A stretch of 24,432 nt of DNA from DASRSE01 sp035656655 (GCA_035656655.1 DASRSE010000082.1:1-24432), one strand, 5' to 3'. Counted from the stretch's first letter, positions 8,262 to 17,319 are shown. Translations and numbers: made by a program. The notes: generated from the sequence alone by a model not told the origin.

Positions 8262-9476
8262 TCAGGCATTTTCCGTGCAATCGGCAGGGGGGGACTCGCG
8301 CCGGGCTGCGTCCGAAAGCCCTCCTTCCCAGCCGTGATATTGCTCCGCGCAGAACGCCGCGAAGCGGCCGGCCGCGATCGCCGTCTGAGCGCCCACCAGC
8401 AGCCGCTGATAATAGGTCACATTGTGAATCGAGACCAAAATCGGGCCGAGCATTTCGTTCGCCATGAACAGGTGCCGCAAATAACCGCGACTGCGGCGAC
8501 ACGCAACGCACGGGCAGTCCTCCTCGAGCGGCCGCGGATCGCGCTCGAACCGTTTGTTGCGCAATCGCATGGGACCGGCCGCGGTGAACGCGAGCGCGTT
8601 GCGGCCGTTGCGCGTAGGCATCACGCAGTCGAACAGATCAATCCCGCGGCGGACTCCTTCCAGCAAATCCTGCGGCCGCCCGACCCCCATCAAATACCTC
8701 GGCCGATCAGCCGGCAGATGCGGCACGGTCGCGTCGAGCGCTCGATACATTTCCGCGGGCGGTTCGCCGACCGAGAGCCCGCCCACCGCATAGCCGGGGA
8801 AATCCAATTCCGCCAGCCGCTGTGCGCACTCGCGCCGCAGCGCCGGGTCGAGTCCCCCTTGCACGATCGCAAATTGGGCCTGGTCGGGCCGGCGCGCGGC
8901 GCGCTGACAGCGTTCGGCCCAGCGAATGGACCGATCCATCGCCGCCCGCACGACCTCCGGCGCGTTCGGCAACGCCACGACGTGATCGAGAACCATCGCG
9001 ATGTCGGAACCGAGGGCCTCTTGAATTTCGATCGCTCGCTCCGGCGTCAGCTCGAACAAACTCCCATCGAGATGCGAGCGAAAGGCGCAGCCCGCCTCGG
9101 TGATTTTCGTTTTTTCGGCGAGGCTGAAGATTTGAAACCCGCCGCTATCCGTCAAAATCGGCCCTGGCCAGCCCATGAAAGCGTGCAACCCTCCTAGGCT
9201 GGCGACCACCTCCGCGCCGGGCCGCAGCGCCAAGTGATAGGTGTTGGCTAAGATCATCTGCGAGCCGGTCGCGCGCAGTTGTTCGATCTCGAGCCCCTTC
9301 ACGGCAGCCAATGTGCCGACCGGCATGAACGCCGGCGTCCGCACCGGCCCGTGCGGCGTGTGCAGGATTGCCTGCCGAGCGGCGCAAGTCGGATCGGCAT
9401 GATGCTGCTCGAACTGGAGCGGACTCCGCCGAGTGACGCGAGACGGACTGACAACCAGGGGCGGAGGAGTTTCCAC
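8262..9476 (-). CDS. tgt: tRNA-guanine(34) transglycosylase
   Basis: This enzyme exchanges guanine 34 in GUN-anticodon tRNAs (Asp, Asn, His, Tyr) for the queuosine precursor. The full fold is present: FMPVGT, DSGGFQIFSL with the general-base Asp, QGGLDP, GGLSVGEP, and FDCVMPTRNGR carrying the nucleophilic Asp. The zinc ligands are in place (Cys-Pro-Cys-Val-Ala-Cys and the His of SIHNVTYY, 30 residues from the first Cys). The start is uncertain. Homologues begin close to the QFEQHH segment, where no start codon exists. GTG at 9476 is used here (404 aa); TTG at 9533 would add 19 residues. No Shine-Dalgarno site supports either. The C-terminus has a short extra tail after GWEGG. No other queuosine gene is adjacent. 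Confidence 0.93.
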   Translation of the reverse strand: METPPPLVVSPSRVTRRSPLQFEQHHADPTCAARQAILHTPHGPVRTPAFMPVGTLAAVKGLEIEQLRATGSQMILANTYHLALRPGAEVVASLGGLHAFMGWPGPILTDSGGFQIFSLAEKTKITEAGCAFRSHLDGSLFELTPERAIEIQEALGSDIAMVLDHVVALPNAPEVVRAAMDRSIRWAERCQRAARRPDQAQFAIVQGGLDPALRRECAQRLAELDFPGYAVGGLSVGEPPAEMYRALDATVPHLPADRPRYLMGVGRPQDLLEGVRRGIDLFDCVMPTRNGRNALAFTAAGPMRLRNKRFERDPRPLEEDCPCVACRRSRGYLRHLFMANEMLGPILVSIHNVTYYQRLLVGAQTAIAAGRFAAFCAEQYHGWEGGLSDAARRESPPADCTENA

Positions 9477-9839
9477 GGCAAAAGCGCATGAAGCGGACAA
9501 GAACAGAAAAATAACATCAAATGGCGCCGTCAATTATGACGCAGGCGCGACTCATTCAACAGAGCCGGGGCCGAACCTGCGACGGATTTCTCTGTCTGAA
9601 AGGAGGCGAGACTTGGAATCGTGGCATCCCGTACCCGGTCGTTTCGCCGTGCTTAGTGGGCCTGCACTCGCTGCGCGAGTGGGTCCCACCGTACGACTGC
9701 TTCGCCCGTGTTCCCCCAATTTCGGCGATATGGAAACGATTCGCTTGGCGCGCAGAGGCTCCTTTCGTTCGCCGAGTGAACCCTTTACGATAGGATGCGC
9801 CGCTTTGCTTGAACCTCTGTTTGCCATTTCTCACGACCC
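9477..9839. other. Divergent intergenic region between tgt and the methyltransferase
   Basis: No gene is supported here. The open frames that cross it have no recognisable domain. It must hold the promoters of tgt (minus) and of the methyltransferase (plus), but I see no strong -35/-10 pair. It contains the hairpin at 9656-9689. Confidence 0.5.
9656..9689. repeat. Two-step hairpin in the tgt/methyltransferase spacer
   Basis: GTGGG (9656-9660) pairs with CCCAC (9685-9689), and inside it ACTCG (9666-9670) pairs with CGAGT (9676-9680) around CTGCG. Part of the inner bulge (CC with GG) can also pair. There is no T-run after it, and it lies between divergent promoters, so it is unlikely to be a terminator. 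It may be a dispersed palindromic repeat. Confidence 0.45.
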
Positions 9840-10553
9840 ATGGCCAAATCGACCGTAGCCCAGATTCGCGAGCGCTTTGATCGCGACGTCGAGCGTTTTT
9901 CCAACTTAGCGACGGGCCAATCGGCGACGATCGACGCCCCCTTGGCGCTCGAGCTCATCGCCGCGGCCGCCGCGCGCACGACTCCCGCCGCCCGCGCCGT
10001 CTGCGACGTCGGTTGCGGCGCCGGCAACTATACCCTCAAGCTGCTCGGCCATTTGCCGAATCTCGAGGTGACCTTGATCGATCTCAGCCAGCCAATGCTC
10101 GAGCGGGCCGTTGAACGGGTGGGCCGCGCGAGCCAAGGCCAAGTCGTGCCAATCCAAGGAGACATTCGCACGATCGAATTGAAGGACGGCTCGTTCGATC
10201 TGATTCTCGCCGCCGCGGTCCTGCACCACCTGCGCGGCGACGAAGAATGGCAAGCGGTGTTCGCCAAGTTCTATCGGGCGCTGCGGCCGGGCGGCTCGAT
10301 TTGGATTTCCGACCTGATTGAGCATTCCAATCGCGCCGTGCAAGCGCTGATGTGGGAACGCTACGGCGACTATCTGGCGCAGGTGAAAGACGCAGCGTAT
10401 CGCGACCAGGTCTTTGCGTACATCGAGCAAGAAGATACTCCGCGGCCGCTGATGTTTCAGCTTGATCTATTGCGAGCGGTCGGTTTTCAGGAGGTCGAAA
10501 TCCTGCACAAGAATAGCGTCTTCGCGGCGTTTGGCGCTCGCAAGCCCGGCTAG
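9840..10553 (+). CDS. Class I SAM-dependent methyltransferase
   Basis: This is a 237-aa Rossmann-fold methyltransferase. Motif I is VCDVGCGAGNYT at residues 54-65. The acidic end of strand 2 is in EVTLIDLSQPM, the motif II/III region is in GSFDLILAAAVLHHL, and RALRPGGSIWISDL is the usual post-core segment. The C-terminal half (YGDYLAQVKDAAYRDQVF, then HKNSVFAAFGARK) resembles the small-molecule and tRNA-carboxymethyluridine (CmoA-like) branch, but the substrate cannot be assigned. The ATG at 9840 lacks a clear ribosome site. The gene is convergent with the CoA-transferase, leaving 41 bp between stops with no obvious terminator hairpin. Confidence 0.88.
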   Translation: MAKSTVAQIRERFDRDVERFSNLATGQSATIDAPLALELIAAAAARTTPAARAVCDVGCGAGNYTLKLLGHLPNLEVTLIDLSQPMLERAVERVGRASQGQVVPIQGDIRTIELKDGSFDLILAAAVLHHLRGDEEWQAVFAKFYRALRPGGSIWISDLIEHSNRAVQALMWERYGDYLAQVKDAAYRDQVFAYIEQEDTPRPLMFQLDLLRAVGFQEVEILHKNSVFAAFGARKPG

Positions 10554-10594
10554 CAACAGGCGTGCCAATGCGGTCGATCTCCTTTCGTCGCCCT

Positions 10595-11821
10595 TCAGCC
10601 GACGACGCCGGCCGCCTTCCAGTCGGCGATTTGCTGCGGCGTGCATTGGAGCCATTCTTGCAGCACGGTTCGCCCCTGCTCGCCGAGTTGCGGCGGGGCC
10701 GAGTTTCCCTCGGCCACGCTGCCGCGCGGCGACTCCCCATCCCAGTGAATCGGGCTGCCGAGGATTTGATATTCTCGGCCCGAGCTGTCGCGAACCGTTT
10801 GCACCATGCCCCGAGCGGCCGTCTGCGGCGCGGCCAGCACTTCATCGACCGGCGCTACCGCCGCGTGCGGGATCGCGTGCTCCGTCAACAAGATTTGCCA
10901 AGTTTTCGTGGAGCGCGTCGCCAAGAGCGCGCTGAGCTGCGCGTTCAAGCTCGTTCGCTGTTCCACGCGCGCCGGGTTCGTGGCAAACCGCGCGTCGGTC
11001 GCCCAGGCCGACTGGCCGCAGGCCGCGCAAAACCGTGCCCATTGGCGGTCGTTGCCGATCGCCAGCACGAGGTGGCCATCGGCGGTGGCATACGCTTCAT
11101 AGGGCACGATATTCGGATGGGCATTGCCGAACCGGACCGGCGGAAGGCCGGTCAAGAGCGCCGATTGGGCCACGTTGACCAAGCTGGCCAACGTGCAATC
11201 GGCCAGCGCCAAATCGAACGCGCGGCCGGGCACGCCGCGTCCCCGCGCCCAGAGACCGGCCAACACGCTGGTGGCGGCATAGAGACCGGCGATGATATCG
11301 GTGATTGCGACGCCGACTTTCAGGGGGCTTCCGTCCGCTTCGCCTGTAATCGACATCAGCCCCAACGCGGCTTGAATCGCCAGGTCGTAGCCAGGCGTAT
11401 TGGCGAGCGGCCCGGTGCGGCCGAATCCGCTGATCGAGCAACTGACGAGGTCTGGGTTCAGTTCTTGCAAGCGAGCCGGCGACAAGCCGAGCCGCTGCGC
11501 GCTGTCCGGCAGAAAGTTTTCGACGAGCACGTCGGCGCGGCGAATCAGGTCGATCAGGATTTGTTGCCCGGCGTCGGTGGCCAAATCGAGCGCCAGCGAG
11601 CGCTTGTTCCGATTGGCGGCCAGAAAGTAGGCGCTTTGCAGCAAGGCTGGCTCGCCAAGAAAAGGCGGTCCCCACTGCCGCGTGTCGTCGCCGCGGAGCG
11701 GGCGTTCGACCTTGACCACATCGGCTCCGAGATCGCCCAGAATCTGGCAACAGAAGGGGCCGGCGAGAATCCGCGACAAATCGAGGACGCGCAAGCCAGC
11801 CAACGGAAGCGTGTCGGACAT
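10595..11821 (-). CDS. Class III CoA-transferase (CaiB/BaiF family)
   Basis: This 408-aa protein should move CoA between carboxylic acids by the family III mechanism, or act as a related acyl-CoA racemase-type enzyme. The family start LAGLRVLDLSRILAGPFC is followed by LGADVVKVERP, SGFGRTGPLANTPGYDL and PLKVGVAITDIIAGLYA. In the last, Asp175 occupies the position of the catalytic aspartate. The C-terminal domain contains HPNIVPYEAYATADG and ends with a short extra tail. Substrate identity cannot be read from sequence. It starts only 13 bp after the MoxR stop on the same strand, so co-transcription is likely although the two families have no known functional link. Confidence 0.92.
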   Translation of the reverse strand: MSDTLPLAGLRVLDLSRILAGPFCCQILGDLGADVVKVERPLRGDDTRQWGPPFLGEPALLQSAYFLAANRNKRSLALDLATDAGQQILIDLIRRADVLVENFLPDSAQRLGLSPARLQELNPDLVSCSISGFGRTGPLANTPGYDLAIQAALGLMSITGEADGSPLKVGVAITDIIAGLYAATSVLAGLWARGRGVPGRAFDLALADCTLASLVNVAQSALLTGLPPVRFGNAHPNIVPYEAYATADGHLVLAIGNDRQWARFCAACGQSAWATDARFATNPARVEQRTSLNAQLSALLATRSTKTWQILLTEHAIPHAAVAPVDEVLAAPQTAARGMVQTVRDSSGREYQILGSPIHWDGESPRGSVAEGNSAPPQLGEQGRTVLQEWLQCTPQQIADWKAAGVVG

Positions 11822-11834
11822 GGCGGGCCGCGCC

Positions 11835-12860
11835 TCATTTCGTGAACTTGGGCACTTCCGGTTCGGGAATCAGCGCGAGCAACTTTTTCACCACGTCCTC
11901 GTTCGTCATTCCTTCGGCTTGCGCTTGAAAGTTGCAACTGATGCGGTGCCGCAAGACAGGAATAGCAATCTTCTTAACATCCGCAATCGCCACCGAAAAA
12001 CGGCCTTCCATTGCGGCCAGGGCCTTGCCTCCTTGAATTAAAAACTGCCCGGCCCGCGGACCGGCGCCCCAATCGACCCAGTCTTTGACAAACTGCGGCG
12101 CGGCGGCGTCTTTGGGACGCGTCGACCGAACGAGCCGCGACACGTACTTGATGATGTGTTCGCTGACCGCCACGCGTCCCACCAGCGCTTGCAAATTCAC
12201 GATTGCCTTGCCCGACAAAATCTTGTGGACCTCCGGCTTTTCGTTGCGAGTCGTCGTGCTGAGGATTTGTTCTTCTTCTTCGAGCGTGGGATAATCGACC
12301 TTGATATTGAACATGAACCGGTCGAGCTGGGCCTCAGGCAAGGGATAGGTCCCTTCTTGCTCGATCGGGTTTTGCGTGGCAATCGTGAAGAACGGGTCGG
12401 GCAAGGTGTAGGTCGTTTGACCGACCGAAACCTCGCGCTCTTGCATCGCTTGCAGCAAGGCGGCCTGGGTTTTGGGCGGAGTCCGGTTGATTTCGTCGGC
12501 CAACAGGATGTTGGTGAAGATGGGCCCTTCCACGAAGCGGAAATTGCGGCGGCCGTTTTCGTCTTCTTCCAGCACGTTCGTGCCGGTGATGTCCGAAGGC
12601 ATCAAGTCAGGCGTGAACTGAATCCGCTTGAAGCCGATGTCCAGAATGCGGGCCAATGTGCTGACCATGAGCGTTTTGGCCAGCCCTGGCACCCCTTCCA
12701 ACAAGCAATGTCCGCGGGTGAAAATAGCAGCGAAGATTTGCTCGATCACTTCGCCTTGGCCGACGATGACCTTTTGCAACTCTTCTTGCATCAGTTTGCG
12801 ATGATGGGCAAACTCTTGCAGGATATCGCCCAAGCTGCGTGGCTTATTAACCGTCGACAT
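11835..12860 (-). CDS. MoxR-family AAA+ ATPase
   Basis: This is a 341-aa AAA+ chaperone-type ATPase. The ATG at 12858-12860 was chosen because AAAGGAA lies just upstream; the frame runs open to 12986, but that part is a Pro/Arg-rich extension. Walker A is GVPGLAKT (56-63, the MoxR form), Walker B is ILLADEINR (Asp122/Glu123), sensor 1 is ATQNP (Asn164), and LDRFMF carries the arginine at 181. The C-terminal lid domain follows. MoxR proteins help to mature metal-dependent or von Willebrand-domain partners and usually precede a DUF58 gene. Here a CoA-transferase follows instead. The gene is divergent from the DUF4159 gene with 222 bp between starts, so the two may share a control region. Confidence 0.94.
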   Translation of the reverse strand: MSTVNKPRSLGDILQEFAHHRKLMQEELQKVIVGQGEVIEQIFAAIFTRGHCLLEGVPGLAKTLMVSTLARILDIGFKRIQFTPDLMPSDITGTNVLEEDENGRRNFRFVEGPIFTNILLADEINRTPPKTQAALLQAMQEREVSVGQTTYTLPDPFFTIATQNPIEQEGTYPLPEAQLDRFMFNIKVDYPTLEEEEQILSTTTRNEKPEVHKILSGKAIVNLQALVGRVAVSEHIIKYVSRLVRSTRPKDAAAPQFVKDWVDWGAGPRAGQFLIQGGKALAAMEGRFSVAIADVKKIAIPVLRHRISCNFQAQAEGMTNEDVVKKLLALIPEPEVPKFTK

Positions 12861-13004
12861 GCGTTCCTTTGTTGGGCTTGGGCCGGCGGCCGCCGGGGGA
12901 CGAAGAACAGGAGGAGCGGCGTCGTCCCGCGTGCGCGACGAGCCGTCTGGCAATTCGATTGTATCTTTGCCGGCGAAGATCAGCAATTGCCGCCAGGCGG
13001 CGCG

Positions 13005-13033
13005 TTGCCCTGCCGTGGCGATCCATCTAAGAT
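13005..13033 (+). promoter_or_regulatory. Candidate sigma-70-type promoter of the DUF4159/kinase pair
   Basis: TTGCCC (13005-13010) and TAAGAT (13028-13033) are separated by 17 bp, each matching four of six consensus bases. They would give a leader of about 45 nt before the ATG at 13083. AGGGAA (13070-13075) is a suitable ribosome site. Confidence 0.4.
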
Positions 13034-13082
13034 AAGAGGTGCAGAGGGATCGCCTCGCTCGTCTTTCTCAGGGAATGCTCGC

Positions 13083-15506
13083 ATGTCGTCGCTCCGCTTG
13101 CGCCTGCTCGTGCTGATGGTTTGGCTGGGGTGGTCGGCGGCCATGGTCCGCGGCGCCGAACTCAAAGGCGATGAAGTCCGCAGCGCGATCGCCAAGGCGG
13201 TCCGGTTTTTGAAGGACCAGCAAAAACCGGATGGCAGCTGGGACGAGCACGTCGGCATCACCTACGGCGTGACGTCGCTCGTCACGTTGGCGCTCTTGAA
13301 TGCGGGAGTTCCGACCGACGATCCGAAGATGGCCAAGTCGCTCAGCTATCTGCGGCTGAAAAAGCCTGACAAGACCTACGCCGTCGCCCTGCAAACGATG
13401 GTCTTCTGCGCGGCGACGCCGAAAAAAGATCTGAGCCTCATCTCGCGCAATGCCAACATGCTGGCCTCGTCGCAGATCACCGGCGGAGAGCTGCCGGGCG
13501 CGTGGTCCTACGAGGGGAGCGGGGGGATGAACTTTGTCGCCGGCGGCGATAACTCCAACGCGCAGTTTGCCTTGCTAGCCTTGCATGAAGCCGAGCTGGC
13601 TGGCGCCAAGGTCAACCCTCAGGTCTGGCAACTGGCCCGCAAATATTGGGAGTCGGTCCAAAACCCCGACGGTTCCTGGGGCTATCACCCGGGCAACGCC
13701 GGCACCGGCAGCATGACCTGCGCTGGCATCTCATCGATGATCATCGCGCTGGGCCACACCTCCAAGGGAGACGCCGTCGTCGAAGGCGATCGCGTTCTCT
13801 GCTGCGGCCAGCAACAGCGGGTCGATTCAGTCGAGCGCGGGTTGGAGTGGCTCGGCCATAATTTCACGGTCAACGCGAACCCCGTCGCCGGCGGCGGCTT
13901 CGCCATGCTCAATCAAGCCACGATCTGGCGGCTGTACTACTTGTACGGGCTGGAGCGGGCCGGCCGCATGAGCGCGCGGCGCTTTGTCGGCACGCACGAT
14001 TGGTACCGCGAGGGCTCGCGCGCTTTGATCGACGAGCAAGACAAGACGAGTGGTTGGTGGCAGACGCGCGAATCGCCCGACAACAACAACGACAAGAACA
14101 TCAGCACCAGCCTCGGCCTCTTGTTCTTGTCGAAAGGGCGGCGGCCGGTCCTCATTTCCAAACTCAAATACGGCCCCGACCAGGATTGGAACCATCACCG
14201 CTCCGATTTGGCGAATCTGACGGTCTACGTCGAAGGCAAGTGGTCGCGCCCGCTCATCTATCAAGTCATCGACCTCGAACGCTCGACCGTGGAAGACCTC
14301 GAGCAAACGCCGGTCTTGTTTTTGAACGGCAGCCAGCGGCCTGTCTTTACGCCGGCCCAGGTTCGCCTGCTCCGCGACTATATTAACCGTGGCGGCTTCA
14401 TCTTTGCCGAGGCGACTTGCCCCGAGTGCGCGGAGTTTCATCGCGGCATTCAAGAGCTCGTGAAGCAAATGTTTCCCGAGCCGGAATATGGCCTGAAGCT
14501 GCTGCCGCCGGAGCATCCGATTTGGCACGCCGAAGAGCGGATCGCGCCGGAATTGGTTCGGCCGCTATACGGAATTGATTATGGCTGCCGGACCTGCTTT
14601 GTCTACGCGCCGCCGTCGCGGCCGTCCGATCCGCCGGGCAATCTGTCGTGCTACTGGGAATTGGGCCATCTCGATCGCGAGCGCGACCGCAAGTATCCCG
14701 AGAAAATTCGCGCGCAGATCGACGCCGCGTTCGCCATCGGCATCAATGTGCTGGCTTACGCGACCAATCGCGATCCGAAGTTCAAGGACGAATTGCTGCC
14801 GACCTTGTCCGATGATCAGAAGCAAGACAAAACCGAGCGCGGCAAGCTGTACGTCGCGAACGTGCGCCATGCCGGCGGCAGCGACATCGCGCCGGGCGCG
14901 TTGCCAAACGTCCTGATGTTTGCCGAGAAGCAGTTGCACGTTCGCGTTGGAATCGACCCGCGGCAAGTCACGCTGACCGACGAGAAGCTGTACAACTATC
15001 CGCTCGTTTTCATGCATGGGCGCTCGGCGTTCCGCCTGTCGAAAGAAGAGCGTGAAGCGCTGCGCAAATACATTATCGACGGCGAAGGCACGATGCTGGC
15101 CGACGCGATCTGCGCCAACAAGGCGTTCGCCGCGTCGTTCCGCAGCGAAATGCAGGCGATCTTTCCGCAAAATCCCTTAAAGCCGATTCCGCCAACCGAC
15201 CCGCTCCTGAGCGATCGACAAGGAGGCTACGATCTTTCCAAAGTGAAGCGGCGCGAACCGCAAGCCGGCGGCGAAGAAGACCCGCTTAAAGTGAAATTCC
15301 GCGAAGGGCCGGCCGAACTTGAGGGGATCAAAGTCGGCGATCGCTACGCCATTATTTTTTCTCCGTACGATTTGAGCTGCGCCCTGGAGAACCACCAATC
15401 GCTCGAATGCGAAGGCTACGTCCGCGAAGACGCCGCCCGGATCGCGCTGAATGTCATCGTCTACTTCTTGCAAGGCAGCTCGGGCAAAGACGCAGGCTCG
15501 AAATAG
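13083..15506 (+). CDS. Exported alpha/alpha-toroid protein with two DUF4159 domains
   Basis: This 807-aa protein starts at the ATG at 13083, with AGGGAA 7 nt upstream and a signal peptide ending near VRGA-E (residue 25/26). The frame remains open to 12156, but that part is antisense to moxR. Residues 26-355 form a prenyltransferase/squalene-oxidase-like toroid with QW-type repeats QKPDGSW (47-53) and QNPDGSW (193-199). I see no DxDD cyclase motif, so a cyclase activity is unlikely. Two DUF4159 (glutamine-amidotransferase-like) domains follow, at about 373-560 (LYVEGK-type start, LLRDYINRGGFIFAEA) and 586-797 (LYVANVRHAGG, LRKYIIDGEGTMLADA). DUF4159 proteins in planctomycetes often accompany MoxR/DUF58/VWA genes, and MoxR is indeed divergent here. 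The role is unknown. The kinase gene starts 28 bp downstream. Confidence 0.9.
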   Translation: MSSLRLRLLVLMVWLGWSAAMVRGAELKGDEVRSAIAKAVRFLKDQQKPDGSWDEHVGITYGVTSLVTLALLNAGVPTDDPKMAKSLSYLRLKKPDKTYAVALQTMVFCAATPKKDLSLISRNANMLASSQITGGELPGAWSYEGSGGMNFVAGGDNSNAQFALLALHEAELAGAKVNPQVWQLARKYWESVQNPDGSWGYHPGNAGTGSMTCAGISSMIIALGHTSKGDAVVEGDRVLCCGQQQRVDSVERGLEWLGHNFTVNANPVAGGGFAMLNQATIWRLYYLYGLERAGRMSARRFVGTHDWYREGSRALIDEQDKTSGWWQTRESPDNNNDKNISTSLGLLFLSKGRRPVLISKLKYGPDQDWNHHRSDLANLTVYVEGKWSRPLIYQVIDLERSTVEDLEQTPVLFLNGSQRPVFTPAQVRLLRDYINRGGFIFAEATCPECAEFHRGIQELVKQMFPEPEYGLKLLPPEHPIWHAEERIAPELVRPLYGIDYGCRTCFVYAPPSRPSDPPGNLSCYWELGHLDRERDRKYPEKIRAQIDAAFAIGINVLAYATNRDPKFKDELLPTLSDDQKQDKTERGKLYVANVRHAGGSDIAPGALPNVLMFAEKQLHVRVGIDPRQVTLTDEKLYNYPLVFMHGRSAFRLSKEEREALRKYIIDGEGTMLADAICANKAFAASFRSEMQAIFPQNPLKPIPPTDPLLSDRQGGYDLSKVKRREPQAGGEEDPLKVKFREGPAELEGIKVGDRYAIIFSPYDLSCALENHQSLECEGYVREDAARIALNVIVYFLQGSSGKDAGSK

Positions 15507-15534
15507 CGCCGCGCCCGGATTCTGTTGGCACCCT

Positions 15535-17319
15535 ATGTCCGCTTCCCAATCCGCCGCCGGCCCTCCGCTGAACCCTCCGGCCGCGCACGACGCGCGCGAG
15601 GAGCGATTGGCCCGCTTGCTGGAGCAAATGTCGGCGGCGCAGCGCGCAGGCGCAGCGGTCGATTATCGCCGTTTTACCGCCACGGAGCCCGACTTGGCCG
15701 ACGAGGTCCGTCAATTGTGGGGCGCGATCATGTTGGCCGAAGCGGTGGGCCAACGCGCGCAGCGGTCGGCGGACTCCTCGAGCGGCGCCAGCCGAGCGGG
15801 CGCGTCGGCCGAGCCGGTCCGCGCGGAAGCGCCGCGCGCGAACTTGACCGCCGCGGTTGCCGTTTCCGCTCCGCGCCAGTGGGGAGATTACGAAATCCTC
15901 GAGGAGATTGGCCGCGGCGGGATGGGCGTGGTTTACAAAGCGCGGCAGATCAGCTTGAATCGGCTCGTCGCGCTGAAAATGATCTTGCGCGGCGATGTTG
16001 CAACGGCGGCGGAACTCTCTCGCTTTCGCGCCGAAGCCGAGGCGGCCGCGCGGCTCGAGCATCCGAACATCGTGCCGGTATATGAAGTCGGCGAAATCGA
16101 GGGCAAACCCTATTTTAGCATGAAGTATGTCGCCGGCAGCACGCTGGCCAAACGGCTAGCCGAAGGCCCGGTCGCCCCGCGCGAAGCGGCTCGGCTCCTC
16201 GCCAAGGTCTGCCGCGCGATTCATTTCGCGCATCAGCACGGCGTCCTCCATCGCGACCTGAAGCCCTCGAATATTTTGCTCGATGAACAAGGCGAACCGC
16301 ATGTCACCGATTTTGGCCTGGCCAAACGGTTCGGAGATTCCGTCAATCTGCTCGGGTTCGAGCGGGCCGCCAGCGAGCCGGCCGCCGAACTCGCGCCGAC
16401 GCACCTGACCCAAACCGGCGCCATTCTCGGAACGCCCAGCTATATCGCGCCTGAGCAAGCCGCCGGCAGCCGCGGTGTGGTCGGGCCGGCCTGCGATATT
16501 TACAGTCTAGGGACCGTGCTCTATGCGATGCTGACAGGCCGGCCGCCATTTCAAGCGGCTTCGCCCTTGGACACCTTGATGATGGTGCTCGAACAAGATC
16601 CATTGCCGCCGCGGCTCGTGAACGCCAAGGCGGACCGCGAGTTGGAAATGATCGCGCTGCGGGCGCTGCAAAAGCCGCCCGAATTGCGCTACCCGACGGC
16701 GGCCGCATTCGCTGACGATTTGCAAGCCTATTTGCAAGGCGAACCGATCGCCGCGCGGAGCGGCGGCATTTCGCAAATCCTCAGCCGCCTCTTTCGCGAA
16801 ACGCACCATGCGACCGTGCTGGAAAGCTGGGGACTGCTCTGGATGTGGCATAGCGTCGTTCTCTTGGCGCTCTGTGTTAGCACGAATTGGCTGCAATTGA
16901 GCGCGATCCGCAGCCCGTGGCCCTATCTGCTCATCTGGGCCGGCGGCCTGCTCGTCTGGGCGCCGATCTTTTGGGCTTTGCGCCGCCGGGCCGGGCCGGT
17001 CACCTTCGTCGAACGGCAAATCGCCCATGCCTGGGCCGCCAGCATCATCGGCAGCATCCTCTTGTTCTTTTTGGAAATGATCCTCGGCTTGCCGGTCCTG
17101 ACCTTATCGCCCGTGCTCGGAATCCTCAGCGGAATGGTGTTCTTGTTTAAGGCCGGCATTTTGACCGGAGCTTTTTATGTCGAGGCGGCCGCACTATTCT
17201 CGACCGCGCTGGTGATGGCTCTGTTTCCGACCTATGGCCTGACCATTTTTGGCTTCGTCTCCGCCGCCTGCTTCTTCATTCCCGGCTGGAAATACCACCG
17301 CCAGCGCCGCGCCGGCTAA
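15535..17319 (+). CDS. Membrane Ser/Thr protein kinase with polytopic C-terminal domain
   Basis: This is a 594-aa Hanks-type kinase. The ATG at 15535 lies 28 bp after the DUF4159 stop. Residues 1-115 are a helical, then Ala/Ser/Arg-rich N-terminal region. The kinase domain (about 119-400) has all key residues: GRGGMG (126-131), Lys148, HRDLKPSN with Asp241 and Asn246, DFG (259-261) and APE (305-307), so it should be active. The loop between DFG and APE is longer than usual. From about 430 to the end there are about five or six hydrophobic segments instead of the single span and external sensor seen in PknB-type kinases. It probably senses at or within the membrane. Operon-like placement suggests it acts with the upstream toroid/DUF4159 protein; phosphorylation of a partner is not shown. 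Confidence 0.92.
   Translation: MSASQSAAGPPLNPPAAHDAREERLARLLEQMSAAQRAGAAVDYRRFTATEPDLADEVRQLWGAIMLAEAVGQRAQRSADSSSGASRAGASAEPVRAEAPRANLTAAVAVSAPRQWGDYEILEEIGRGGMGVVYKARQISLNRLVALKMILRGDVATAAELSRFRAEAEAAARLEHPNIVPVYEVGEIEGKPYFSMKYVAGSTLAKRLAEGPVAPREAARLLAKVCRAIHFAHQHGVLHRDLKPSNILLDEQGEPHVTDFGLAKRFGDSVNLLGFERAASEPAAELAPTHLTQTGAILGTPSYIAPEQAAGSRGVVGPACDIYSLGTVLYAMLTGRPPFQAASPLDTLMMVLEQDPLPPRLVNAKADRELEMIALRALQKPPELRYPTAAAFADDLQAYLQGEPIAARSGGISQILSRLFRETHHATVLESWGLLWMWHSVVLLALCVSTNWLQLSAIRSPWPYLLIWAGGLLVWAPIFWALRRRAGPVTFVERQIAHAWAASIIGSILLFFLEMILGLPVLTLSPVLGILSGMVFLFKAGILTGAFYVEAAALFSTALVMALFPTYGLTIFGFVSAACFFIPGWKYHRQRRAG

Noticed and set aside
9433..9858. Plus-strand 141-aa open frame between tgt and the methyltransferase
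   Set aside because: It overlaps the start regions of both neighbours, has no ribosome site and shows no protein-like pattern.
10562..11845. Plus-strand 427-aa open frame opposite the CoA-transferase
   Set aside because: It is a GC-rich shadow of a well-supported gene. Its translation has an Arg-rich composition and no family motif.
12156..13082. Long N-terminal extension of the DUF4159 protein
   Set aside because: The extension is antisense to moxR. A signal peptide and ribosome site mark the ATG at 13083.
13158..14070. Squalene-hopene cyclase activity for the toroid domain
   Set aside because: QW-type repeats are present, but I see no DxDD motif, and the fusion to DUF4159 domains fits a non-cyclase protein.
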